Notes under the pieces: generated by a model
The model's database searches: none
What the model was told of the DNA's origin: nothing
The model's input: only the letters and a program-made list of their open reading frames with translations
Shown here: positions 14,584 to 21,730 of the stretch, piece by piece
Layout of the letters: each line of letters opens with the position of its first letter
Numbering within the stretch: position 1 is the first letter of the stretch
Source of the DNA: Acinetobacter schindleri CIP 107287
GTDB lineage: Bacteria; Pseudomonadota; Gammaproteobacteria; Pseudomonadales; Moraxellaceae
DNA length: 64,000 nt
Direction of reading: 5' to 3'
NCBI RefSeq assembly: GCF_000368625.1
Contig: NZ_KB849578.1
Span: 1-64,000 of the forward strand
Translations under genes and position numbers: made by a program

Positions 14584-15660
14584 ATGAAAACTGAATTTTT
14601 AAATACATTTAAACGCCTTGGTTTAAAGACTATGCAAGAAGCAGAGGGCGCAAAGTTATTTTTAGATGGGTGTACGGTTCAAGTGTTAATAACTTCGCTT
14701 GATGAATCAATGACTGAATCAGAAGTTTATTCACATTTAGAAAATTTTAATACAGATGAGATCATGCATTGCACTGATGAAACACAGTTAAATCATTGTT
14801 TAAAAATGTATGAAAATATCTTGAGTCATGCAGGAAGCACAGAAGATATTTATTGTTTAATTAAGCCAGTAGGCGAAAAGAAGTTAAACGGTGAAGCTGA
14901 TTATTTTGTGGGTAATCTAAAGATGCCTAATACTGGAAATACTCAAAACTATAGCACTGATGAAAACACATTTATTCAAATCCTGAAAGAGTATGCAGGG
15001 GCTACAGATTCAAGCCTGAATGATCTTTTATCGTTGTTAGGTCTGGACTATGCAGATTTAAAATTGTTCATGGATAAGTATAAAAAATTAGTTCTGCAAG
15101 AATTTTCAAGAATGTGTGATTTTCTATTTTATGATGTGAACGTTAATTGGTTGCTAGGGAATGGGTGCTATTTGCCTGAGACTGTTCACCAGTTAAATGA
15201 TGATGGTGAGATGGGTATATTTGAACTGGCGATCTATAGCAACCTTGTAGCAATCACACAGTTATCTATGCCAAGCAATTTAAAAAATTTTAAAGGTCTT
15301 CGAGTCGAAATTTTGCAGGGTTTAATCAAATATCTAAATGAAATTTTAGATTTAAATGATAGTGATCATGTAGAAAAATTGCGTATTGGAACGCTTGACG
15401 AGTACACACTCAAAAAGGATGGTTATCACATCTTAAGCGAACTAGACTCAGATGATATAGATGAAATATTTTGCGAAAACGATTATTCAATTCATCTTAT
15501 TAAGCGTGAAAACAACCGCTATTTAATGGATAGTATCACAGGGGCGTTTGACTCATACAATAACGGTGGAATCTATGATTTAAGAGAACTGATTGATGCA
15601 CTAAGCAAGTTTTTAGACTTATCAGAAATGGAATTTTTAGCAAGATTGACGAGAAGATAA
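14584..15660 (+). CDS. Large acidic cassette protein, unknown
   Basis: A 358-residue protein, strongly acidic (many Asp/Glu-rich stretches such as SELDSDDIDEIFCENDY), with no recognised motif or membrane segment. High acidity is a trait of DNA-mimic antirestriction proteins, but shape cannot be judged from sequence. Single-gene cassette with CCTAGG promoter and CCACTG terminator. Confidence 0.75.
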   Translation: MKTEFLNTFKRLGLKTMQEAEGAKLFLDGCTVQVLITSLDESMTESEVYSHLENFNTDEIMHCTDETQLNHCLKMYENILSHAGSTEDIYCLIKPVGEKKLNGEADYFVGNLKMPNTGNTQNYSTDENTFIQILKEYAGATDSSLNDLLSLLGLDYADLKLFMDKYKKLVLQEFSRMCDFLFYDVNVNWLLGNGCYLPETVHQLNDDGEMGIFELAIYSNLVAITQLSMPSNLKNFKGLRVEILQGLIKYLNEILDLNDSDHVEKLRIGTLDEYTLKKDGYHILSELDSDDIDEIFCENDYSIHLIKRENNRYLMDSITGAFDSYNNGGIYDLRELIDALSKFLDLSEMEFLARLTRR

Positions 15661-15671
15661 GATTAAAAAAG

Positions 15672-15695
15672 CCACTGGAAACAGTGGTTTTTTTT
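15672..15695 (+). terminator. Cassette terminator CCACTG-GAAA-CAGTGG
   Basis: Identical stem and loop to 13350, then eight T. Confidence 0.88.
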
Positions 15696-15726
15696 GATTT
15701 AAATCTTTTATTTTCGACATAGATTA

Positions 15727-15800
15727 TTGTATTTATAACCTAGGTTATATATAATAAAGACTCAATAATCAATCAAGCCGAAAGGTTAGGAGTACAGAAA
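15727..15800 (+). promoter_or_regulatory. CCTAGG promoter and GNRA leader, copy 7
   Basis: TTGTAT 15727-15732, operator 15734-15749, TATAAT 15750-15755; hairpin AGCC-GAAA-GGTT 15776-15787. Only 30 bp after the previous terminator; the AAAACCAGGC element is absent here. Confidence 0.88.
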
Positions 15801-16307
15801 ATGTCAGCAATTGAAGTGAAAAAAGAAGTGGTACATTTAACAGATGAAGAAGTGCTTTTGATGGGCGATTATGAGTTAGACAAGCTCAAATATTTGAACA
15901 TGTTCAAGGCTCACCAAGACGATGAGCAAGAAAATCAAACTAGCAATGTTATGTGGGAATTTCTGAATGCTTATGAGCAATATGTTTTTCATTTTGCTAA
16001 CCAGTTAGGCGGTGAACAATATAAAAGTGGCTATTGGAAAATGGACAACGGCTTTTTCATATTGCAAGGCAACGAAGATACAATTTTCAATGTTAGCAAT
16101 GATTTTGGTTTTGAAACAAAATTTAATCTTTTAGAATTTTCTATTGCAGTCAATCTATTTGCATTAAGTCATTTATGCTTTTGGGCACATGATCGAAATA
16201 AAAGTTTAATCAATAATTTGGCTGTTTTCTTTTCAGATTACACCAAAGATTTTCTAAAAAAGAACTCAGGAATTTTGAGTGAAGACATATATATAATTAT
16301 TGATTAA
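15801..16307 (+). CDS. ArdB/KlcA-like antirestriction candidate
   Basis: A 168-residue acidic protein starting MSAIE. The centre shows the pattern of the ArdB/KlcA antirestriction family: a Tyr followed by SGYWKMDNGFFIL (family: GG-W-FY-L-NGGFY-AP), then a hydrophobic helix NLFALSHLCF (family: LFALNQLA). ArdB proteins block type I restriction in vivo without DNA mimicry. The match is distant and from memory, so function is a strong guess only. Single-gene cassette. Confidence 0.62.
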   Translation: MSAIEVKKEVVHLTDEEVLLMGDYELDKLKYLNMFKAHQDDEQENQTSNVMWEFLNAYEQYVFHFANQLGGEQYKSGYWKMDNGFFILQGNEDTIFNVSNDFGFETKFNLLEFSIAVNLFALSHLCFWAHDRNKSLINNLAVFFSDYTKDFLKKNSGILSEDIYIIID

Positions 16308-16313
16308 TGTAAG

Positions 16314-16339
16314 GGGAGGGCTTCGGCTCTCTTTTTTTT
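16314..16339 (+). terminator. Terminator with UUCG loop
   Basis: GAGGGC-TTCG-GCTCTC (one G-U pair), then a run of T that leads into a GTTGCG palindrome. Confidence 0.85.
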
Positions 16340-16355
16340 GTTGCGTTACCGCAAC
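16340..16355. promoter_or_regulatory. GTTGCG-N4-CGCAAC palindrome, copy 5
   Basis: GTTGCGTTACCGCAAC between the convergent ends of the ArdB-like and RHH genes. Confidence 0.8.
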
Positions 16356-16366
16356 AAAAAACACAG

Positions 16367-16597
16367 CTATTTTTTCTTATCAAACATTTCTAAAATTTCA
16401 TCGGCATTTTCCAAGCACAGCATAATAAATGCCTTTTTTGATTTCAGATTTTCCCATTTTTCATAAGCTGAAAGTTCTGCATCTTTTGACAAATAAAGAT
16501 CTATACCAATCGGCATACGTTCTTTTTTTTCTTTAAATTTAGTAATTGCTTTTGCAACATTTGGGTGTGTTTTCTTTTGATCTTGGTCGTCAGTCAC
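16367..16597 (-). CDS. Ribbon-helix-helix protein, candidate CCTAGG regulator
   Basis: A 76-residue basic protein with a ribbon-helix-helix pattern: strand PIGIDLYLS (residues 29-37), helix AELSAYEKWENL, turn, helix KKAFIMLCLENA. Such proteins are dimeric repressors of short palindromes. A 14-of-16 match to TATAACCTAGGTTATA lies upstream at 16632-16647 beside TATACT, as expected for autoregulation. It may therefore control the leading-region cassettes. GTG start. Confidence 0.65.
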   Translation of the reverse strand: MTDDQDQKKTHPNVAKAITKFKEKKERMPIGIDLYLSKDAELSAYEKWENLKSKKAFIMLCLENADEILEMFDKKK

Positions 16598-16631
16598 TTA
16601 TTAAAAATTCCATAATTACATTTAACTTGAG

Positions 16632-16647
16632 TATAACACAGGTTATA
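16632..16647 (-). promoter_or_regulatory. Variant CCTAGG operator before RHH gene
   Basis: TATAACACAGGTTATA; both arms of the regulon palindrome are kept, two central bases differ. TATACT on the minus strand directly follows. Confidence 0.55.
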
Positions 16648-16659
16648 TTTATTTCTATT

Positions 16660-16880
16660 TTTATTTGGGGCGTTCCCTTTCAGGTCGGGCTTATTGGCTG
16701 CGCTCAAACCATTTGTGAAAAATATAAAAGCAAGCCTTAAAACTCTAGTTTCAAGCAAGCTTGAACCTGAATTTTATAGCCTTCCTTACATATTTTTTTA
16801 TCACAAATGTTTTGACCCTTCGGGCAATATCCCTAACGCTGTCATGAATTTTTATAAAGTTTTAGATAGCTAAGCCTGGC
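16660..16880 (+). other. Non-coding stretch with long-range stem
   Basis: GCGTTCCCTTTCAGGTCG (shared with about 12211) starts this stretch. CAAACCATTTGTGA near 16708 pairs with TCACAAATGTTTTG near 16801 (13 of 14), enclosing about 80 nt. No gene seen. Confidence 0.4.
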
Positions 16881-16931
16881 TTAATTCAAATACTGAAAAC
16901 TTCATTGTGATAGTAAATTTCAGGTTTTTTG

Positions 16932-17061
16932 TGTCTGTGGATTTGTGGACAATCGCAAGCGAACACCATTCCTGATCTGTGCATAACCATTGTGGAAAAA
17001 CATAAGTTTTACCACAAGGTTTTACACAGGGAATGGCTTTGCCCGACAAGCTCCACAGACA
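16932..17061 (+). ncRNA. Candidate structured RNA or ssDNA element
   Basis: Nested stems over 130 nt: TGTCTGTGG with CCACAGACA (outer), TCGC-AA-GCGA, CCATTCC with GGAATGG, CTGTG with CACAG, and an apical TTGTGGAAAAAC-ATAA-GTTTTACCACAA with one unpaired base in each arm. A consensus DnaA box (TTATGCACA on minus, about 16981-16989) and DnaA-like TTTTACACA lie inside. No coding potential. It could be a small RNA, a single-strand initiation site or an origin element. Confidence 0.5.
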
Positions 17062-17103
17062 TAATAATCATTTTAAAATTTTATTTTTTATTTTGTTTTT
17101 CAT

Positions 17104-17280
17104 GTCACAAAATGTAGTGCTCTTCAAAAAATCACAGATTTTTATTGATCACTAAATTTTGTTTTGTTGCCACCACGGATGAACCGACTTAAGGGATTGT
17201 TGTAATCAAGGAGTAGGGAGTTTTTTTATCAAATATCTCGACTGTGGCGGTAGACACCGCCTACAGATTTCTTTCATTGA
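17104..17280 (+). repeat. 177-bp structured repeat, copy C (divergent)
   Basis: Diverged, but the stems are kept by paired changes: ACAAAAT with ATTTTGT replaces ACAAGGT with ACCTTGT, and AGTG with CACT strengthens the next stem. AAAAATC-ACA-GATTTTT and the GGCGGT-AGAC-ACCGCC hairpin are unchanged. Precedes the promoter at 17378. Confidence 0.85.
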
Positions 17281-17377
17281 GGATTGAAAAAGAATAACCT
17301 ATTGATTTATATAGATAAATATTGATTAAATTAATCAAAAATAAATATAAGTCTTTGTTTTATAAAGGTTTTATTAT

Positions 17378-17451
17378 TTGATTTTATAACCTAGGTTATA
17401 TATAATTAAGACTCAATAATCATCAAGCCGAAAGGTTAGGAGTAACGAAAA
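17378..17451 (+). promoter_or_regulatory. CCTAGG promoter and GNRA leader, copy 8
   Basis: TTGATT 17378-17383, operator 17385-17400, TATAAT 17401-17406; hairpin AGCC-GAAA-GGTT 17426-17437, AGGAG 17438-17442. Confidence 0.87.
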
Positions 17452-17709
17452 ATGTTTACAATTGAAGCAATGAAAAGCATGATTTCAAATCAATTAGATT
17501 GCATTAAAGGACTAGAAAAACAGGGGGCAACGTACACAAAATATGTAAACGGTTTAAAAGTTAATATTCACATTACACAGATTCATTGCCAAATTTTTAA
17601 AGATTCAAATCATTACAAAAACTTGAGAATAAACCCTCAAAAAGAATTTAAAGAAGCTGAAAAACACTGTAAAGAAATTATCAAAGAAATAAAAGAAGCA
17701 TTAAAATAA
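17452..17709 (+). CDS. Small basic cassette protein, unknown
   Basis: An 85-residue Lys-rich protein with a helical, probably coiled C-terminal half (EFKEAEKHCKEIIKEIKEAL). No family recognised. Single-gene cassette with CCTAGG promoter and GAAA-loop terminator. Basic charge would suit nucleic-acid binding. Confidence 0.7.
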   Translation: MFTIEAMKSMISNQLDCIKGLEKQGATYTKYVNGLKVNIHITQIHCQIFKDSNHYKNLRINPQKEFKEAEKHCKEIIKEIKEALK

Positions 17710-17712
17710 GAT

Positions 17713-17733
17713 AAGCCCGAAAGGGCTTTTTTT
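17713..17733 (+). terminator. Rho-independent terminator
   Basis: AAGCCC-GAAA-GGGCTT followed by T-run. Confidence 0.88.
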
Positions 17734-17742
17734 ACGTCTGTA

Positions 17743-17919
17743 TTAAAGGTTTTTAATTTTGTTTATATAGGCAAGCAAGGCAAGAAAACAAGCACCGCAG
17801 ATAAGCAGAGAGCCTAATGATTTACCTGATTCTTGAGCACCAAATAACAAGTAAGCCATAGCGGAAATTAGAACAATACCGACAATGAAACAAAGCCCAA
17901 GTTTAGATTTTTTGTTCAT
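17743..17919 (-). CDS. Small two-TM protein
   Basis: A 58-residue protein with two hydrophobic helices and a short loop. ATG 17919 is chosen because AGG lies about 8 nt upstream; the frame extends to 17955 without a ribosome site. Function unknown; it lies on the opposite strand from the cassettes. Confidence 0.55.
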   Translation of the reverse strand: MNKKSKLGLCFIVGIVLISAMAYLLFGAQESGKSLGSLLICGACFLALLAYINKIKNL

Positions 17920-18004
17920 ATAAAAGCCTAGATTAAGTGATAATTTATTGAGCATTATATGTATTTTTTTTCACAAAAAACATGATTATTTTCGACATAG
18001 ATTA

Positions 18005-18077
18005 TTGCATTTATAACCTAGGTTATATATAATTAAGACTCATTAATCATCAAGCCGAAAGGTTAGGAGTAAAGAAA
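18005..18077 (+). promoter_or_regulatory. CCTAGG promoter and GNRA leader, copy 9
   Basis: TTGCAT 18005-18010, operator 18012-18027, TATAAT 18028-18033; hairpin AGCC-GAAA-GGTT 18053-18064. This is the copy closest to oriT. Confidence 0.88.
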
Positions 18078-18365
18078 ATGTCAGCAATTAATCAAGCAAA
18101 ATCACAGTTAAAATACTTTGTTAAGCGTTCAGCAGTTTGTTCTATTTACGAGCATAGTGCTAATTCAAAAGTATGCTTTGGTAAAAACCTAGTGATTGTT
18201 TTGAAGTTGAACAAAGACCGTTTAATCTATAAAGAATATACTTTTGTAGATGGTCAAGCGAAACTTGCTGTAGAACATAAAATCATGCTTAATCAAGCTG
18301 AAATGTTCACAGTTAAACATCATTTTAAAAAGACCCATCAAGAGAAAGATATTAAGATTGCTTAA
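18078..18365 (+). CDS. Cassette protein nearest oriT, unknown
   Basis: A 95-residue basic protein starting MSAINQ (shared with the gene at 13540) and otherwise unlike any family I know. If transfer proceeds toward lower coordinates it is the first plus-sense gene to enter the recipient, so it is a good candidate for an early establishment or anti-defence role. Confidence 0.72.
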   Translation: MSAINQAKSQLKYFVKRSAVCSIYEHSANSKVCFGKNLVIVLKLNKDRLIYKEYTFVDGQAKLAVEHKIMLNQAEMFTVKHHFKKTHQEKDIKIA

Positions 18366-18380
18366 TACTTAATTGATAAA

Positions 18381-18410
18381 AAAAATGACTGCTTAGGCAG
18401 TCATTTTTTT
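18381..18410. terminator. Bidirectional terminator
   Basis: AAAAATGACTGC-TTAG-GCAGTCATTTTT between convergent genes. Confidence 0.87.
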
Positions 18411-18767
18411 TTAGCTATTTAATAAATCTGATATATCTTTTAGATTGTTTTTCCATACAGAGAGGGGGATTTCTAGCAATTTTTTCTTGTCTAATAATTT
18501 TACAATATCTTGTGTATTTCGTTCTTTTTCAGCTTCCTTTTCCTTTTCTAATTCTAACTCAGCTAGTCTTAATTTTTCTTTTGCATCATAGACCTTTTTT
18601 TCAGCTTTTGACATATTTTTAGTGGGATCATTATTTTCTGATTCATCACTTTTAATTGATGTGTTTAATGGGGTTGTAGACGTTGCTTGATTATCAGTAT
18701 TTTGAGCATGTTCATTTTGTTTAGTATCTGAATTGCTTTGATCATTTGAAACTTCATTTTGTGACAT
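18411..18767 (-). CDS. Coiled-coil protein beside oriT
   Basis: A 118-residue protein: residues 1-50 Ser/Asn/Asp/Gln-rich and probably disordered, residues 52-85 a charged coiled coil (KAEKKVYDAKEKLRLAELEL), then a short hydrophobic tail. No known domain. It lies just left of oriT and is transcribed away from it, so it may be a leading-region or relaxosome-associated protein. Unproven. Confidence 0.62.
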   Translation of the reverse strand: MSQNEVSNDQSNSDTKQNEHAQNTDNQATSTTPLNTSIKSDESENNDPTKNMSKAEKKVYDAKEKLRLAELELEKEKEAEKERNTQDIVKLLDKKKLLEIPLSVWKNNLKDISDLLNS

Positions 18768-18910
18768 GGGTTTTTCCAGTTGTGAAGATTTTTATCTATT
18801 CTATAAGTCAATTTATACAGGTGCAACTTATTATTTACAGGGATGGACACTAGCAACTAACTCAAAAGCCTAGAATGCGATTACAGATTAAAATGTCATC
18901 ACAGGATGAC

Positions 18911-19209
18911 GATTTTTTTTTCACACACCACGCATCTACGATGCTTTGCCGTGTATCCCATACTGTGCAAGGGTTTCAGGCTTTTTGTGTTGCATTATAA
19001 AGCGATAACAAAATAAAGCATTAAAATTTAGTAAGTCATTAATAAATATAAATATTATAAGGTATCGCTTATGTTATCACCAAAACCTTTTAAAATATAT
19101 ATATAACAATAAGTTAAGGCGGTATCATTGCTTAAAATTAAATGTTATCGCAAAACAAGCATATATCTTTTGATTACAAGTTCTTAAGTGGTATCACTGT
19201 TTTTATAAT
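18911..19209 (-). other. Candidate oriT with F-like nic sequence
   Basis: On the minus strand GCGTGGTGTGTG (18922-18933) resembles the F nic region GCGTGGGGTGTGG. To its right six G(G/T)TATC(A/G)-type boxes are spread over 200 bp (19002 inverse, 19061, 19073, 19121, 19144, 19190), likely accessory-protein sites, in AT-rich DNA. The region lies between the coiled-coil gene and the relaxosome operon. The last box sits within the spacer of a promoter (TTCTTA 19181, TATAAT 19204). Exact nick not proven. Confidence 0.6.
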
Positions 19210-19247
19210 GTACAATATGACTTGAAATGATTTAAGGGAGTATGAAA

Positions 19248-19631
19248 TTGAAAAATTCACATCAAGTTGGCATAAGGTTAGATGGTGAAGTGGCAAGTGC
19301 ATATCAGCAAATGGCTGATGCTAGAGGGGTAAAGTTAGCTACATTTTTGAAAGAAGTTTTAACCAATAACTTGCATACAATTGCTTTTAAAAATGAAGTT
19401 GATCGAATGGAGGATATTGTTGATTCATTTCAAAAGAACCTTAATCATTCTTTGGAAAAATTCAGTTCTGAAAATACTCTTAATGATAAATATTTTGAAG
19501 ACTTTGGAGGTATTTATATGATGATGCTTGGTCTGTTAATGCAGCAAAAAGTAGATCGTGAAGATATAAGAGGTATGCAGGCAAAAGGTATTAGTTATGC
19601 AAATGCAAATTTCAAGGGGAAGAAAGAGTGA
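19248..19631 (+). CDS. RHH relaxosome accessory protein
   Basis: A 127-residue protein with an N-terminal ribbon-helix-helix (HQVGIRLDGEVASAYQQMAD, then GVKLATFLKEVL) and a helical C-terminal domain. Position between oriT and traD and the repeated GGTATC boxes upstream fit a TraM/TraY/TrwA-like accessory protein that binds oriT and represses its own promoter. TTG 19248 has AGGGAG 7 nt upstream; ATG 19242 is in frame but only 1 nt from it. Confidence 0.7.
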   Translation: MKNSHQVGIRLDGEVASAYQQMADARGVKLATFLKEVLTNNLHTIAFKNEVDRMEDIVDSFQKNLNHSLEKFSSENTLNDKYFEDFGGIYMMMLGLLMQQKVDREDIRGMQAKGISYANANFKGKKE

Positions 19632-21730
19632 AGAAGAAAAATTACTCGAAGTTTGTAGACTTCACACGTGGTAGTGAGTTATGGACTCACCAGTTCAGAA
19701 TGTTTGTCACAGGCATATCAAATGTCTTAATACTTTGTCTATTTATCACAGTCTTTGTTATGGGGCTTTTTTTGTATTTGAAGGTAGACAATACACAATT
19801 TTATGCAATTAAAACAGAGTTAGAAATTGCATATAAAAGCACATTGAATGTTCCAAATAAAGAGATTGAATTATTTATAAATGGGGTTCCCGAAAAAGTT
19901 TCGATTAAAGAAGCAGAGCAGATCATTGAGCCTTATTTATCTAGTTTTTGGTGGGCTGTAGAAAGAGCACTTCTTATAGGGTTGATTTTAAGTATTTCTA
20001 TTGTTGGTGGGCTTATTTGGTACTGGTATAACTATGGCCGTGATGTCATGGAAGATGAGCAGTTAAGGGGTGCTAAGCTTGTTGAAAAAGAGAAGCTTAT
20101 AGAAATTTTAAATCAGAGAAATGATGCAAGTCATTATACTATTGCTGGGGTTCCAATTCGCAAGGGATCGGAAGGTAATAATATTTGTTGTGTTGGTGCG
20201 CCACAGTCGGGGAAATCTCAAGCAATACGTGCTTTCTTAGCACAAGTAAGAGCACGTGGAAAGAAGGCAGTAATCTATGATCCTAGTGGGGAATTTACGC
20301 AAGAATTTTACCGTGAGGGAAAAGACATTATTTTAAATCCATTTGATGAGCGTTGCCCACAATGGAGCGTTTGGAATGAAGTTGAAGAGGATCATCATAT
20401 TGATTCAATTGGTGACGGTCTAATTCCGATTACACCTAATGGAGATCAATTTTTCCCACCGGCTGCTAGACGTTTAATTTCGGATGTAATTCGTGTCCTA
20501 GGTCGTCAAGAGGGAACAAAAACAAATAAACATTTATTTGAATCTATCTCACTAAGCACTCTACAAGAATTGCATGAAATGTTGGCCGGAACTTCGGGTG
20601 CAACTTATGTTGATCCTAAGACTGAGAAGACAGGTATTAACATTAAAATGCAGATTCTAAACTACTTAACCCCTTTTAGATTTTTAAAAGATCATGGTGA
20701 GAAATTTTCTATCAGAAAGTGGGTTAGAGAAGAAGATGATAGTTGGGTTTTTATCACGACAAAAGAAGAGCAAAAGGAAGCGATTAAACCTATTATATCG
20801 TTGTGGATCAGTACGGTTATTAAGGCCACTATGTCACTTCCGGCTATTCACAAAGAAAGAATGTGGTTGTGTATTGATGAAATGCCTACATTGCAGAAAA
20901 TGGATGATTTGGTGCTATCTTTAACCAATACACGTAAATATGGTTTATGTCACTTAATCGGACTTCAAGATTTTAGCCAGAGTGTTCATACATACGGAAA
21001 AGATGTAAGCAGTACAATTATTTCTACACTTCAAACTAAATTAATTCTACGTGTAACCGATAGTGATTCTGCTGAAAAACTTTCTAAAATTATCGGCCAA
21101 ATGGAAGTTGATGAAAAGAATATGTCACGTTCTATGGGTGTGACTGATGGTAGGGATGGTGATAGTTTTTATGGTCAGCGAAAAGAACGAAATGTGGTAA
21201 TGCCATCTGAAATTATGAGCCTTCCAAATTTGGTTGGATATTTAAAAATTGTTGGTGACTACCCAGTAACGAAAGTTGTAACTGAGTATGTGCCACATGC
21301 ACATAATGCAATTCCATATATTCCACGTGAAAAGGATATAGATTTAAATGTGGTATCGGAAATGGCAGATGAAAAGCATGAAGGTATTAATGAAGAAGCA
21401 AATACAGTTAATCAGGATGTTAATGAAAATGTTAATGGTCAAAATGTCGAAGGGAATGTTGCTAAGCCTGAAATTAATTTATCTTTAAAAGATAACGTTA
21501 CTAGCGGTGAAGTGGAACAATTGCCGATTAAAGAAAGTGTACTTGATCCTAAAGAAGTGAAGCCGGTGCAGGTTGAAGAGGGTGTACTTGATCCTAAAGA
21601 AGTTGATTCTCAAGAGACTAAAAAAGTAGCTAACGATATTGAGGTTCCAGTGAAACCAAAGCAAAGTGAAAAGCATTATCAAACTAATCTTTTAGATGGG
21701 TTGAATGACTTTACAGGAGAAAATAACTAA
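19628..21730 (+). CDS. traD: TraD type IV coupling protein
   Basis: A 700-residue protein of the TraD/VirD4 family that links the relaxosome to the secretion channel and pumps DNA using ATP. Two N-terminal TM helices (about 28-50 and 112-133), Walker A GAPQSGKSQ near residue 190, Walker B MWLCIDEMPT near 413. The last 135 residues are acidic with a repeated VLDPKEV. GTG start overlaps the upstream stop (GTGA). F TraD is of similar length. Confidence 0.93.
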   Translation: MKKKNYSKFVDFTRGSELWTHQFRMFVTGISNVLILCLFITVFVMGLFLYLKVDNTQFYAIKTELEIAYKSTLNVPNKEIELFINGVPEKVSIKEAEQIIEPYLSSFWWAVERALLIGLILSISIVGGLIWYWYNYGRDVMEDEQLRGAKLVEKEKLIEILNQRNDASHYTIAGVPIRKGSEGNNICCVGAPQSGKSQAIRAFLAQVRARGKKAVIYDPSGEFTQEFYREGKDIILNPFDERCPQWSVWNEVEEDHHIDSIGDGLIPITPNGDQFFPPAARRLISDVIRVLGRQEGTKTNKHLFESISLSTLQELHEMLAGTSGATYVDPKTEKTGINIKMQILNYLTPFRFLKDHGEKFSIRKWVREEDDSWVFITTKEEQKEAIKPIISLWISTVIKATMSLPAIHKERMWLCIDEMPTLQKMDDLVLSLTNTRKYGLCHLIGLQDFSQSVHTYGKDVSSTIISTLQTKLILRVTDSDSAEKLSKIIGQMEVDEKNMSRSMGVTDGRDGDSFYGQRKERNVVMPSEIMSLPNLVGYLKIVGDYPVTKVVTEYVPHAHNAIPYIPREKDIDLNVVSEMADEKHEGINEEANTVNQDVNENVNGQNVEGNVAKPEINLSLKDNVTSGEVEQLPIKESVLDPKEVKPVQVEEGVLDPKEVDSQETKKVANDIEVPVKPKQSEKHYQTNLLDGLNDFTGENN

